Positions 10,440 through 21,767 of a stretch of 64,000 nt of DNA are shown here, in pieces. Source of the stretch: Scalesia atractyloides (taxonomy: Eukaryota; Streptophyta; Magnoliopsida; Asterales; Asteraceae); assembly GCA_947069175.1 (NCBI GenBank), contig CAMTDV010000022.1, positions 37,041,476 to 37,105,475 of the forward strand, given 5' to 3'. Each line of letters opens with the position of its first letter. Within the stretch, counting starts at the first letter, position 1. The translations under genes and the position numbers were made by a program. The notes under the pieces are model-generated. The model worked only from the letters and a program-made list of their open reading frames with translations, ran no database searches and was not told the origin of the DNA.

Positions 10440-11739
10440 TCAGCCTCCATTGTCTGATATGTAGTTGCCATTTATCTTCCATGCACCTAGCAGCCTCCTA
10501 ACATTCACACAATTTTTGAACTTAGCCCCCATCATCTTGTACCGAACTGTCTTCAATATTTGCTCACAAATGGTATCCGGTGGCCTAGCTTGATTCTTGA
10601 ACAATCTCGCATTATGCTCTTGCCATATAATATATGCTGCACAGGCAACAAACACTCTACTTATATAATTCGCTGCTGTTTTCGATGAGCACGAGCCAGA
10701 AGCCAGGCCATAATGTCACACCATCTGTACCCAACCGTAGACATACCCACCTTAGCTCTAGTCTTGTTCCAAACCTGTTTAGAAAACATACATTCAAAGA
10801 AAAGATGGTCATGGGAGTCAACATTCTCATAGCACAACAAACAGCACATCATGTTTATGTTTTTCCTTCTCAGATGTCCCACTGGAGAATTTTATCCTGA
10901 GTTAACAATTTTCAGCGAATAATCAACCACATAAAGAAAGCATGCGAAGGGATGCACTGATTAAACCAGACTACTTTAACCCAATCCACTTCCGGCTCCC
11001 TAATCCGAATCGAATGCCAGACGGTTGAAGAAGAAAAATCAGTATATCATCCCTTCCTTCCAGCAAAACTGATCCGCTTTAGTTGGGTCCAAGCAAACAC
11101 CAATTGAATCAACACTGGAAACAAATCCCTCCAAGCCGAGGGCCAAGCCCAAGTACCTTGATTATGTATATCCGCAACCATAGCATGATGTCTAAATCCC
11201 GCATTCGAAATGGTCCTAGGAGACAGAAAATTAGATAATGGACCAAGATGACTCCAGTTATCATACCAAGCCGACGTATTAGTCCCATCACCCAATCTAG
11301 ACCACACATGATTCCTGATACTAGGCCGCAACTAAGAAGCTTTCTCCAGCTCCAGCTACAATTCGTACCTTCCTTACATACCCAGAAACTGCAGCCTTTT
11401 AACCTGTAAGAGTGAATCCAGCTAACCCATAAGGACTCCCTCTTGTTAAGAATGCTCCAAATATGTGTCGCCATAAGAGCTTTATTCGAATCTCCAAGCA
11501 GCCTAATACCCAGGCCCCCCTCATACTTAGGTACACAGACAGAGTTCCATGAGACTTTAGCTTTTCCTCTATGAAAATTACCCTTCTGCGCCCACAGGAA
11601 ATTCCGTAATTTAGCTTCAAGATCCTTAATAATTTGTGCTGGCAAAATAAAAACAGCGGACCAATAAACATGCAAAGCTGAAAGCACCGAGTTGATAAGC
11701 TGCAACCTTCCAGCAAAGGATAAAAATCTATTTCTCCAA
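10440..11739 (-). pseudogene. LINE ORF2, C-terminal region with zf-RVT-like domain
   Basis: This continues from RT through a block with FNRGKAKVSWNSVC-like order (observed FHRGKAKVSWNSVCVPKYEGG, about 11570-11510) and GDSNKALMATHIWSI. It then reaches the cysteine/histidine domain MCCLLCYENVDSHDHLFFECMFSKQVW (10846-10766), the zf-RVT-type end of plant LINE ORF2. The last readable frame ends at 10440. Several frame breaks occur (near 11400, 11110, 10900). Confidence 0.87.
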
Positions 11740-12925
11740 TTTAGGATACGCTGCCCATCTTTTCAACTAAACCACTACAATCTCTAGAGAGGAGCCAAGA
11801 GGAAATAAGCGGAACACCCAAATATTTGACTGGCAACAAGCCCTCCTCAAATCGCAGAATCTGTAGAATTTCATTTTTAACATTAGGTGGAACATTACAG
11901 AAGAAAGCAGTACTTTTCTGACTACTAGGGCCAATCCAGACATGTCTGTGAACGTAGCCAACGCCAACATGATACAACGAGCAGAGGAAACATCACCTCG
12001 GGCAAACAGAAATAAGTCATCGGCAAAACATAGATTAATAATATGTTGTCTTTCACATCTATTGTGTAATCTAAAAGATGAATCAAGACGAGCATCCCTC
12101 TTCAAAATGCATGTCAGGATCTCCATGACAAGGGTGAATAAATACGGAGATAATGGATCTCCTTGTCTTAAGCCACGGCCACCCTTAAAATACCCATGCA
12201 CATTCCCATTCACACTAATAGAGTATGACGTAGTTGACACACACGTCATAATCCAATCCACCATTCTAATATTAAATCCGAAACCTATAAGAACATCCTT
12301 AAGAAACTTCCAATCCACAGTATCATAAGCTTTTGGATATCCACCTTGAACGCACATCTTGGAGGCCCATAATCCCTGTGATAATTGTGCAACAACTCTT
12401 GTGTAAGCAAGATATTATCAGATATTTTCCTACCTGGAATAAAAGCCGACTGGTTAATACTGACAATCTGATTAAGCATCCCCTTCATGCGATCCGCCAC
12501 AATCTTACTAATACATTTATAAATCACATTACAAACGCGATAGGACGATAATCCGTAAGCATCGATGGGGTCGTCTTCTTCGGCATAAGCACTATTAGAG
12601 TATTATTAATTTCCCGAAGGAGTTTGCAAGTCCTGAAGAAATCCATAATGGCATTCGACACCTCATGACCTATGATATGCCATGCACTCTTAAAGAAAGC
12701 TGCTGAAAAACCATCAGGGCCCGGCACTTTATCATTACCAATCGAGAACATGGCCAATTTCACCTCATTAGCAGTAACTGGACGAACCATATGCACAGCA
12801 TCCTCTGAGTTCAACTTATTCCTGAATAGTCCAGCAGGGGGCCTAGAGTGACCATATCCATGGCACCCAAAAAATTGCTCATAGTGTTTCACAAACACAT
12901 CCTGGACGTTATCTCCCTCAACCAA
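11740..12925 (-). pseudogene. LINE ORF2, reverse transcriptase domain (broken)
   Basis: Conserved blocks are spread over three frames: SIGNDKVPGPDGFSAAFFK and VLMPKKTTPSMLTDYRPIA (12925-12524), INQSAFIPGRKISDNILL (12527-12285), then YDTVDWKFLKDVLIGFGF, GLRQGDPLSPYLFTLVMEIL and the catalytic INLCFADDLFLFARG (12357-11767). FADD is the usual LINE form of the active site and is intact. Shifts near 12525, 12320 and 11960 break the frame. Confidence 0.95.
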
Positions 12926-13064
12926 AACACCATTAGAATCCTTGATGGTATCAATTCTGGTCGAGTGATTCCTACTTATCAGTGTAGCATGAAAAATTTC
13001 GTATTTGCATCACCAGCTTGTAACCAGTCCACTTTAGATTTTTGGAGCAAAAAACGTTCCTCAT

Positions 13065-14094
13065 CTAAGCAAGCTTCCTAAAAATCCTTATTAATTTTAC
13101 TTCTTGCGTTCGGAGCTCCACATTAAACGGATCACTATCAATATCCTGTTGAATAGCATCTAGCTTACCTCTGAGGTTCACAACTTTCTTGTGCAGATTA
13201 CTTGTTTCATTAAGAGAACCCGAAATGGTTTCTTTAAAAGACGCAGTTTCTTTACAACGCAAAATTGAGGGACACCAGCAATGGTAATATCCCAATAGTT
13301 CTTCACAATATCAGTAAATTCCGGTTTGTGAACCAAGAAATTAGCGAATTTGAAAGGTTTAGGTTTCAGCTTACCAGGAGACGGGATCTTTAACAAACAA
13401 GGGCAATGATCTGAGATCCCATACGGCTGAAAGACCGCGTAAGAGTTAGGAAACTCAGTTAAAAACGTGTTGTTACCCATAACACGATCAAGTTTTTTTA
13501 GCAACCCCACACCTTTTTTTGGCTTTTGATTCCATGTAAAATGGAATCCCGAACTATTAATATCAATCACCTCCATCTCATTGACACACTCTTGAAAGTC
13601 CCTCATTCCCGCTGAACCATATGAAGATCCCATTGAATTATCCTCCAGTTGAAGAGCTGAGTTGAAATCTCCCATAATAACCCATGGTTTGTTACCCACG
13701 AAATCTTTATGCCTAGCTAGATGTTGCCATAGATCACGCCTAGTAACATAATAATTTGCTACATAAACAACCGAGCAGAAAAGTCTCCTCTTATCAAGCT
13801 TAGAATTCAACTGAATATGCATAACCTGATCCGTTTGGGCTAGAACCATAACATCAAACACCCTTGGGTTCCAACCTATAATAATCCGAGTACCTTTATT
13901 ACATCTACTACCATTAGAAGTCCAATCCCATCCCCTAAATACGGTTTTACAACTTTATGAAGGTTACCAATATCAACATGAGATTCTAAAATTGCACAGA
14001 AAGACAGATCATTACTCTTAACCACATGACGAACCTCCTTTTGTTTAAGAGACCGGTTCAAGCCCCTAATATTCCATGCTGCTATACTAACCAT
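13065..14094 (-). pseudogene. LINE ORF2, apurinic-like endonuclease domain (broken)
   Basis: ORF2 probably starts at the ATG at 14094 (MVSIAAWNIRGLNR), a typical endonuclease opening with the WNIRGLN block. A frame break follows near 13876. The frame 13861-13178 carries KPWVIMGDFNSALQ (metal/catalytic GDFN), FTWNQKPKKG and YGISDHCPCLL (catalytic SDH). In the live protein this domain nicks the target DNA to prime reverse transcription. The catalytic GDFN and SDH residues are still present. Confidence 0.93.
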
Positions 14095-14099
14095 TAGAC

Positions 14100-15723
14100 A
14101 CTACCGTTGTAGGAGTGCTTGCCCCTTTTTTGAGTTCAGGATTACGAGAGCCCCTAGAAAGAAATTCGTCCATTTCATTATACACTTCAACAACCTCCTC
14201 ATCCTCTGAGTCTTCCTGGTTACCTTTCGCAGCGTTACTACTGTGGAGCTCATCACTTCTACATCATTTAGCACCTCAAATGGATTAGTTGAGACAACAT
14301 TCCCCAGCGACGTCCGAATGGCCAGTTCATTCTTCCTTTTAGCTATTATCGGCCGATATTCAAACTTTGGTTTAGGCTTATTAATCTGGAACCCTCCTTT
14401 TCTGGCTACTTTTTTACTAGGAACATTGGGAACCCTTCCTCATCTACTCTAGAAACCAACTTGCCTTTCCTATTGCCTTGGTTCAATGGGAACCTAGGTT
14501 GAGTCTGTTTGGTAATAATAGCTGGTTTTCTTGTTTGCTTTGGACATGAATCCTCAGAATGACCAAATACACAACAACTAGCGCATCTAAGCGGATTCCA
14601 CTCATACTCCACATACATAGTCTCCTTACTAAAACCCTCTCCATTTACCTCCGGTATTGCTATCTTCAACTCCTCTTTCAAGGCCTTGTCCGCTGAGATT
14701 TCTATTAGAGCTCTTGCATAACTGCTACGCCCCCAAGTGTCCATACACATCGAGCTAGTATAGGAGTCCAAGAGTTTTGGAACTCCAATAGCAGTAGCGA
14801 TCATACTAAGGCCATCCTCTGTGTATGCAGCAATCGGAACCTCATGAATTTTCACCCAGACTTGAACTTTAGTTACCTCCTTCTTTTCCAACTTTGTTGT
14901 CGGCGTCCATTCCTTTATGAAAATAGGTTGTGACCGTATTATCCATGGACCCTCCTTTAGAGCATCCAGCATACCTTTCTGATCCGCAAACTTAAAGAAG
15001 AAAAAACCATTCGCATTCATCATTGACTTCTGTAATCCAAATTTCTTCCAGTTATTGCGAACAAAATACTCCACAACCGGAAAAGCAATACGATCTCCTA
15101 AAAAATACCCATACAGCGTGTTGGCAAGCTTGTCTTGCACCACTCGAACCGACTCCTTAGGGAGCACAAGATCACAGTCATCATGATGTTCGGCACTCAC
15201 AAGTGACCGGAAGTTAAGTTCCTATCCTTTGATTCATGACAGAAGCCGCATAGGACATATGCTCGTTTAAATGATCAACCTTTTCCCGGTTTTGTTCCAT
15301 ATTAACTCCCCTCTCCTGACTCACGGCATCCAGCGATCAAAAATTGACTTTGGGATTCTCCTTCTGATTCTAAACAACCGTAGCAAAAGACATAGGTTTG
15401 TTGTTACCTACATTTATCGATTGAGTACTATCCTCCTGAGTTGCATTATCATAATTAGGGTTTGCATGGGGATACGTTGGAGCCGTAGAAGCCGCATATC
15501 TACCTATATTCACCTCATTGCTAATATCCACTGGCTTGGAAATATCACACAATCCATCTATCACAGAAACCTGATTCGTCGAATACATTCCCCTTCTTGG
15601 CATCATTGTGTTACCTTCTATGTTGGTAACCCTCAACCCTATTCCGCGAATCGGACTCGCACTAGCCTCACCCGACAACTTCTCCTGAGCATAATTATCC
15701 ATACTACCTGATCTATCAGGCAT
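14100..15723 (-). pseudogene. LINE ORF1: nucleic-acid-binding protein (DUF4283 and CCHC knuckle), broken
   Basis: The likely start is the ATG at 15723 (MPDRSGSMDNYAQEK). A Ser/Asn-rich N-terminal part runs to a stop near 15368. The main readable block (15200-14406) contains the DUF4283-like region (YGYFLGDRIAFPVVEYFVRN, EGPWIIRSQPIFIKEW, VQVWVKIHEVP). A zinc knuckle, CASCCVFGHSEDSC (C-X2-C-X4-H-X4-C), follows near 14590-14540. This combination marks ORF1 of plant L1-type LINEs, whose product coats the LINE RNA. Frame breaks near 15370-15200 and 14410 inactivate it. Confidence 0.9.
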
Positions 15724-16169
15724 ACTACCCTCTCAAAGAAAAAAAACACGCAGCACCTCACCAAACTCCAAATATGACCAAATAAACCAGCGACACAAAG
15801 AACAGAACAAAAAACAGAAAAACCCTAAACCTAGCTTAAACCCTACCCCATGTTTCATGCAAAACCATATAGTGAGATTGGTAAATCAAGGTTTCTGCCT
15901 CACCAGAAAGACCGACAAACCAACAAAACTATACAATCTATCCGAAACACAAGATACGGCCGGCGATTGAAAAACAAAAGCGAAAAACCTACTATCGATC
16001 GATACTATATGCCACCAGAGTTCGTATAGAAGATTTGATTACTCAAACCCCTAATAACAGATCTGTTGCACACATGTTCACGATCCAAATCGTAGGATTG
16101 AAAAAGAACAAAAAGTCGCCGGCTAGAGAGAGAGCATTAGGGTTTAGTTTTCAGCACCACACTTCTAAC
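15724..16169 (-). other. LINE 5' untranslated region
   Basis: About 445 bp between the 5' end and the first plausible ORF1 ATG (15723). It contains a CT-rich stretch (minus strand) close to the 5' end and no frame of note. In L1-type elements the internal promoter lies here. I see no specific promoter motif. Confidence 0.55.
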
Positions 16170-16187
16170 ATATGCGGATTTATTATC
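16170..16187. repeat. LINE target-site duplication, right copy
   Basis: Exact repeat of 10224-10241. The LTR-B sequence continues across it when the LINE and one copy are removed. Confidence 0.96.
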
Positions 16188-16629
16188 CCTGAACCGGCGT
16201 TCGATTGTATTTTTCCTGAGCTAGTCTTCTGGCTATCTTTTTATTTTAATAACTCAGCCGTACACAAAAAGGACTAAGTGCAGATAGCATTTACCGGCAA
16301 GTCTCTAGTCTGGATTATGGCATAAACTAACCAATTAAATACTAACGGTCTTATTTAAGTCATTGACTTAGACCGACTAGCGTACTTGATCAAAACGTAT
16401 GACGCTAGATTAAGCGATGATTCGATAGAATGTAGTTTAATCCCAACAAGTAACTTGACTTGTATAATATGGGTAAACTATAAACATTCTGGATTTTGAG
16501 ACTTAAATGACAAGGTTAAACCCGTTTCGGTTAATTTCCGTAAAATAGTTACATATACGTAACGGTGCGCATATTAGCGATATCGGGTAACCGGATAAGT
16601 TATGGACAAGTTCTATATGCCATTATATT

Positions 16630-17490
16630 TTAAATAAGTTAAGATATCAGTAGGATATCAACTTGTATACCCGTTAAGGTTTTAAAACAAAATTATGCTC
16701 ATAAGGGCGTTTTGGTAATTTCATACCATATAAAAGGAACTTGAATATAATTTAATGTTATGATTATAAGTGTTCTGGAAAAATACTTTATTTATGATAT
16801 AATATCAGTAGATATCAATTATATGTGTAAATTATCATTTTATGACCAAACTATGCACCGAAGGGCTTTGGTCATTTTACACATAGTTTGTATATTACTT
16901 GGGATTCTGAGTTTATAACATGTACCTACTATAAATATGTTTAAAATAAGTTTTAAAATCAGTAGGTAACAAGTCTTGGTCCATTAATATGGTTTAAAAC
17001 CATACTAACCGACGGCGGTTATGTTGAAAAATGACGTTTTATGTGATGTTCAATGAAAACTGACATTAGGGTCAGATTAAATGTCTTAAATATGTTATTT
17101 AATATAACATATCAGTAGGTAATTGATTTACCTTGAAAAGATTTGATCAAAATCATTTTATAAGCCATAGGGGATAAAATTGTCATTTATCGACATAGTT
17201 TAAGGACTTGCTTAAAAACTTAGTTTATAACTTGGTTTAACATCCCAAATAATCTTACTTATAATATTACATCAGTAGAAAACTCATTTTCGAGTTCATT
17301 ACCGTTTAAAACCTTGTTTTATTCAAAAAGGGCATTTTGGTCAAGAATGGCATAATTATGGAACCTGCGCATAAACTTGGATTCTGATTATGATCATGTA
17401 ATATAACCTTAGAGGGTTATGCTACATTATATTATGATCATAATGCAACTTTAGATTAGTAGGTAACTAATCTAAATCGGGTCAGAATCG
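16630..17490 (-). repeat. Degenerate tandem units of about 155-180 bp inside LTR-B
   Basis: The plus-strand phrase ATCAGTAGGTAAC or close variants recurs near 16646, 16807, 16958, 17111, 17272 and 17454, each followed by an AT-rich stretch and often by GGGCNTTTTGGTCATTTT. The same series in opposite orientation is in the solo LTR at 49143-52382, so it is a property of the LTR family. Confidence 0.75.
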
Positions 17491-18012
17491 AAAGTCAAAG
17501 CAGAAGTCAAACTTCACGACTTTCGGTTGCGAACAGACCCTAGAAGTGAAATTGACGAGCCAAACATGTTCTAATAATTATTACCAACTTGTTTAAGTGT
17601 CAAAACAGGTTTCATAACATATATAAGATCAATTTGTGATTTTTCTGAAAAATGGCATGTTTGACTTTTTAATTTCATAACTTTGACCGTCAATTGGTCT
17701 AGCAAACGTGATCTTCAGGAGGTGCCCTTTATAGGAACTAACACCTACCTTATTACGATCACTTAGCCATGTTCATTTCGAACCATGGCTGGACCATAAT
17801 GGTCCTAACCGAAAGTCAAAGTGTTTGCCGTAAAACGCTTGACTTTTGGCTATAAAAGCCTATAAACGAAAATACAAGAGCAAGGAACACTTACAAGAGG
17901 TTCCTAGAATGCAAGTAAACTAAGTTGGGTGATCTTTCAGCAAGGAACTTCCAGAGGAGGGAGAAGAGTGAATAATTGAGAAAGGTGGAAGTTGGAATGT
18001 GAACTTAAGCAC

Positions 18013-18022
18013 CTATTTATAG
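18013..18022 (-). promoter_or_regulatory. TATA-like box in LTR-B
   Basis: CTATAAATAG on the minus strand, about 810 bp from the LTR 5' end. The matching place in the other solo LTR (about 49770) has lost it. Confidence 0.5.
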
Positions 18023-18519
18023 ATGGAGAACTCAAAGGAGGTGAAGCCAGGTGTTTGGGGTGTAAGAGGGAGCTTACAAGTGTCCCAAAACGTGGCATAG
18101 CAGTTTGGGAAGCCATGGTTTCGGTTTTAATGGTTTTGGAGTTTTGTTTGGAGGCCAAGCAAAACTTTCTGCTGCAGACCTCCTGTCGCGCCCCGGAGAG
18201 ACCCAGGCCTGGTCTCTCGCGGCCCGTGACCGCCCCAAGGCTACTTTCAAAGTTTAACACTTTTAACCCTTAACTTTTTAAAGCTTCTAAAACCTTTTAA
18301 ACACCTTTTTGGCACTTTTAGCCCTCCGTAGCCAATACTTGGCATACCTGAGATTATGCCCGAACATTGTCAGGCTCGGTTCGTTAAAAGGTCACTTAGA
18401 GGTATAAATTAACATGTTTACGCTTTTAATCCCTCCATCATCCAACTTTCACATATTTACAAAATTGAACCCTCTCGTCCAACACATGGCATGTATGAGA
18501 GTTAGGACTTCACAAAGGA

Positions 18520-18728
18520 TCACTTAGAGGCTTATTATAAGCATGTTGATTCCGTTGTCACTCAGAGGCTGGGATGTTGACATATCAGTCACTCAGAGGC
18601 CAAATTTCAAGCATGTTGATATATTAGTCACTCAGAGGCTAATGATTTAAGCATGTTGACATATTAGTCACTCAGAGGCTGTTATTTATCATGTTGACAT
18701 CGGACCGTCACTCAGAGGCTCAGATTGA
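18520..18728 (-). repeat. About 40-bp tandem repeat (TCACTCAGAGGCT) x6 in LTR-B
   Basis: TCACTCAGAGGCT or a one-base variant starts at 18520, 18558, 18589, 18628, 18668 and 18708, with GCATGTTGA in most intervals. The related LTR at 49143 has only two or three units (about 49245-49320). Confidence 0.9.
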
Positions 18729-18828
18729 GCATGTTGACGCCTTTAATCCTTGTTGGTCTTTAATAGACTATATTTAAAATACAACACGTGTCACTATATT
18801 ATTAGACACGATTTTACAGGGTGTTACA

Positions 18829-20000
18829 CATATGCATCCTATATGAGTTTTATCAAATGGATGTCAAGATGGCATTTCTGTACAGGAAGGTCAAGTAGGA
18901 GGTTTATGTCGCTCAAACCCCTGGATTTACGGATTCTAAGAAGTAAGGATATGCATACAAGTTAGATAAAGCTTTGTATGGTTTTCACCAAGCACCTCGT
19001 GCATGGTATGCAACCTTTAAAGAGCATCTGCTTGCACACAGATATACCCGGGGGACAATAGATCAAACACTATTCATTAAACGCGTTGGCAAGGACCTTA
19101 TCCATGTTCAGATCTATGTTGATGACATCATTTCCGGGTCTACCAATGAAGTGTTATGCAAAGAGTTCAAAGAGGTGATGACGAAGAAGTTTGAAATGAG
19201 CTCACTGGTTGAATGACTATGTTTCTAGGCTTGGAAGTTCGTCAGAGTAGTCAAGGAATCTTGATTCATCAAGGAAAGTATGTTCAGGACATTCTTGCAA
19301 AATTCAACATGTCAAACTCTAAGCCCATTGACTACCACCTTGCTGAACGGCCATTGTTGAATATACCGATCCATGATTGGTTCATTGATGTACTTAACTA
19401 CGAGCCAGCCAGACATTATGTTTGTTGTCTGCCAATGTGCCAGATATCAAGCTAATCCTAAACTTTCTCATCTCTTAGCTGTTAAACGAATCTTTAGATA
19501 CCTCAAGGGAGCTTCAAAATTGGGACTCTGGTATCCTAGAGATTCAAACTTTGATTTGTTTCCCTTTCTGGACAGTTGCCTTGGAGGGACAGACAGGGAT
19601 ATGAAGCCCACATCAGCTGGATGCCAATACTTGGGAGACAAGCTTATTTCATGGCAATGCAAGAAGCAACAAACAGTGTCTTCATCAACCGCAGAAGCAG
19701 AATATGTTGCAGCATCTACATGCTGCTCCCAGGTTATTTGGATGCAACATTAGCTCGAGGGTTACGGTTTGACTTATCTTAATACTACTATCTACTGTGA
19801 TAATGATGTCGCTACCAAATCATCAAAAACCCTGTTTTTCACTCCAAAACCAAGCAGGAAATCAAGTTTCATTTTATTCGAGATTGCTATGACAGAGGTT
19901 AAATTAAACTTGAACGGATCCACACTTATGCTAATACAGCAGATCTTTCTACAAAACCTGTCAGCAACTCGAGATTCAAGGTGCTTGTGGACCTTTTAAA
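18829..20000 (+). pseudogene. Copia-1 reverse transcriptase C-terminal part and RNase H (broken)
   Basis: RT resumes after LTR-B with the palm segment (MSFIKW then a FLYRKV-like stretch). It reads through ALYGFHQAPRAWYATF and the catalytic IQIYVDD-type block (observed VQIYVDDIISGSTNE, near 19110). Stops follow at 19214 and near 19370. RNase H shows AGCQYLGDKLISWQCKKQQ and STAEAEYVAASTCCSQ (about 19610-19735), so its acidic core is kept. The tail near 19960-19998 ends FKVLVDLLKM before a stop, the usual end of Copia Pol. Confidence 0.95.
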
Positions 20001-21767
20001 AATGATGTGTTACACTGACTAAGCAACTTAAAAAAATCAGGGTACATATATGTATATAACTATCAGCAAAATAACTAAATTTGCGCATAAAGTATTCTAC
20101 TTTTGCACAAATTTAGGAGGAGAAATATTCGATGTTTTTGGAAAATAAACTTAAACTGCTCAATCTAACGAATTCGCTTAACACATGTAAGGTATCGATG
20201 CTGAAAAGGCGAGCATTCTCTGTAGTGTGTTGATAGGCTTATCGCTCAAAAGACAAAAAGATACCAAGTGACAAATTTCAACAAGCTATGCTTATCGTGG
20301 GTAACATATTATCGGTGTATGATTTCATGGTCTTAAATTCTACATTGATAGATAGCCAACGTCTGAAGTTCTAGGTCGGTATACTGATGAGTTATCCGGG
20401 ATATCAGGGCTGCCCTTCTGTTGCATCCAGATACATGCAGACCTAGGCACATACTGGATATCCTCAAAAGAGCAAAAAATGAAGGCCAAAACCTTAAAAG
20501 AAAGGATATCTCATCATGAAAAGATTCTACATGCTTAATAGTCAAAATACCATATAAGATATTAAGCCTAACCCTCGTTTGATATTGTTTGGTCACTTCG
20601 CAGTACGTTGCACTGACCTGCTCACCAACAAGTCGGACGTTGTAAAATGAAAGGATGATCTTGGTATATTCACTTGTTAAGATGAACTGTTGTGCTTACC
20701 TTGATCGCGGGATATGCCTTGATATGGGACAACGGATGTTATCGCAAACTTACTTGATAAAGTCATAAGGTTGAAAGTTGAAGATTGACACGATAAGTTT
20801 AGGTGGACAAATATATCGGCAATCGCACGGACTCGTCTGACAAAGCTCATGCCAAAAAATGTCCCTAATCGGTTCAAAATTGGTTTAATCCCATGGCAAC
20901 TCTCCCTTTATCTCTTTAATTATTTTATTTCACTATTTTATCATTTTTTATCAAACTGGTTGCACGGTTGGTTGGATCGTGGATTTTGACAAAAGTGTTA
21001 CTGTTTAACACTGGTAAGAATGTGGGGCCCAAAAGATTAAAATATTGTTGAAGAAAATACTGTTTCTACTGGGCCCACTCATCTCGAATGGACCCCCACT
21101 TCTATCTCGGATGGGCTAACACCGTTTAAGAACACTTTTTCAAAATGGGCATGCTCAGTCATCTTGGACTACTATTCCGAGATGGGCCAGGCCCAGTTCG
21201 AATCATTAAATAGCCTATTTCGAGTTATTGAAACTCATTTCGAACCTTTGCTTATCTCGGATCTCTCTCTCGAACTCATTTCGAACACATAGGTTAGAAC
21301 CTGAGCATCTCGGATGAGGCTTGGATGAGGCTCGGATGAATATCAAATCACCTCGGATGCATCTTGGATGCATCTTAGATGAGTTTCAGGGATTTCGGAT
21401 GAGCTAATATGCATCTCGGATTGGACCCTATGCATCTCGGATAAGCATCCGAGATCTGACATAATCATCCGAGATGCCAAATCATCTCGAATAACTGACA
21501 AGAGGTCATTAAGTTGAACCCTTGTCACCCGAAATGCATTAACCTGGTTCATCCGAATCTCTTTGACCCAGGTCTTTCTAATCTATTTGACCAGTTCAAT
21601 CTGGTGTGAACCTTTTGGTTCAACATTGTTTTGAACCTCTGATCTTCCCTACTTGAATTGTTGACTTATTGACTATTTGAGCCGTCTGATTTAATATCAA
21701 ACGGTAAAAAGGGTCAATTAAGTTAATTTTTGCAATAAATGTTGACATTTTTGTTCAAGTGCAGACA
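20001..21767 (+). other. Copia-1 non-coding gap between pol and env-like ORF
   Basis: About 1.77 kb with no coding evidence. Its first 1 kb shows nothing I recognise. From about 21070 to 21560 it carries the motif ATCTCGGAT and variants in both orientations (separate entry). A gap here is expected in Sireviruses that carry a second ORF after pol. Confidence 0.7.
21070..21560. repeat. Cluster of ATCTCGGAT motifs in both orientations
   Basis: Roughly 18 exact or near copies of ATCTCGGATG and its reverse complement occur in 490 bp. They include a perfect hairpin ATCTCGGAT-AAGC-ATCCGAGAT at 21434-21455. Spacing is irregular, so it is not a simple tandem repeat. Confidence 0.88.

Larger units (their letters stand above)
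10242..16169 (-). mobile_element. Full-length L1-type LINE inserted in LTR-B
   Basis: The body is 5.93 kb between exact 18-bp duplications. The short A-tail appears as nine T at 10242-10250. On the minus strand the order is 5' UTR, ORF1 (DUF4283-like plus CCHC), then ORF2 (endonuclease, RT, C-terminal zinc region), the plan of plant non-LTR retrotransposons. Full length and perfect duplications suggest a fairly young insertion, although both ORFs are broken. It is younger than LTR-B because it splits it. Confidence 0.95.
9526..18828 (-). mobile_element. LTR-B: solo Gypsy LTR carrying a nested LINE
   Basis: The minus strand begins TGTAACACCCTG at 18828 and ends CCGGGGTGTGACA at 9526. A 5-bp duplication (CATAT) flanks it. 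Without the LINE and its extra TSD it is about 3.36 kb and is collinear with the LTR at 49143-52382. There is no primer-binding site, gag-pol or second LTR, so it is a solo LTR left by recombination between two LTRs. It splits the Copia-1 RT. Confidence 0.94.

Noticed and set aside
11942..12328. Plus-strand frame of 128 codons
   Set aside because: Antisense to the LINE reverse transcriptase, which is clearly coded on the minus strand.
15271..15711. Plus-strand frame of 146 codons
   Set aside because: Antisense to LINE ORF1. No domain.
17937..18273. Paired frames of about 100 codons on both strands
   Set aside because: Inside LTR-B. The matching part of the other solo LTR (49600-49850) has different frames and stops.
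18520..18728. CRISPR-like array of short repeats
   Set aside because: Units are imperfect, spacers are related to each other, and it lies in a plant LTR.
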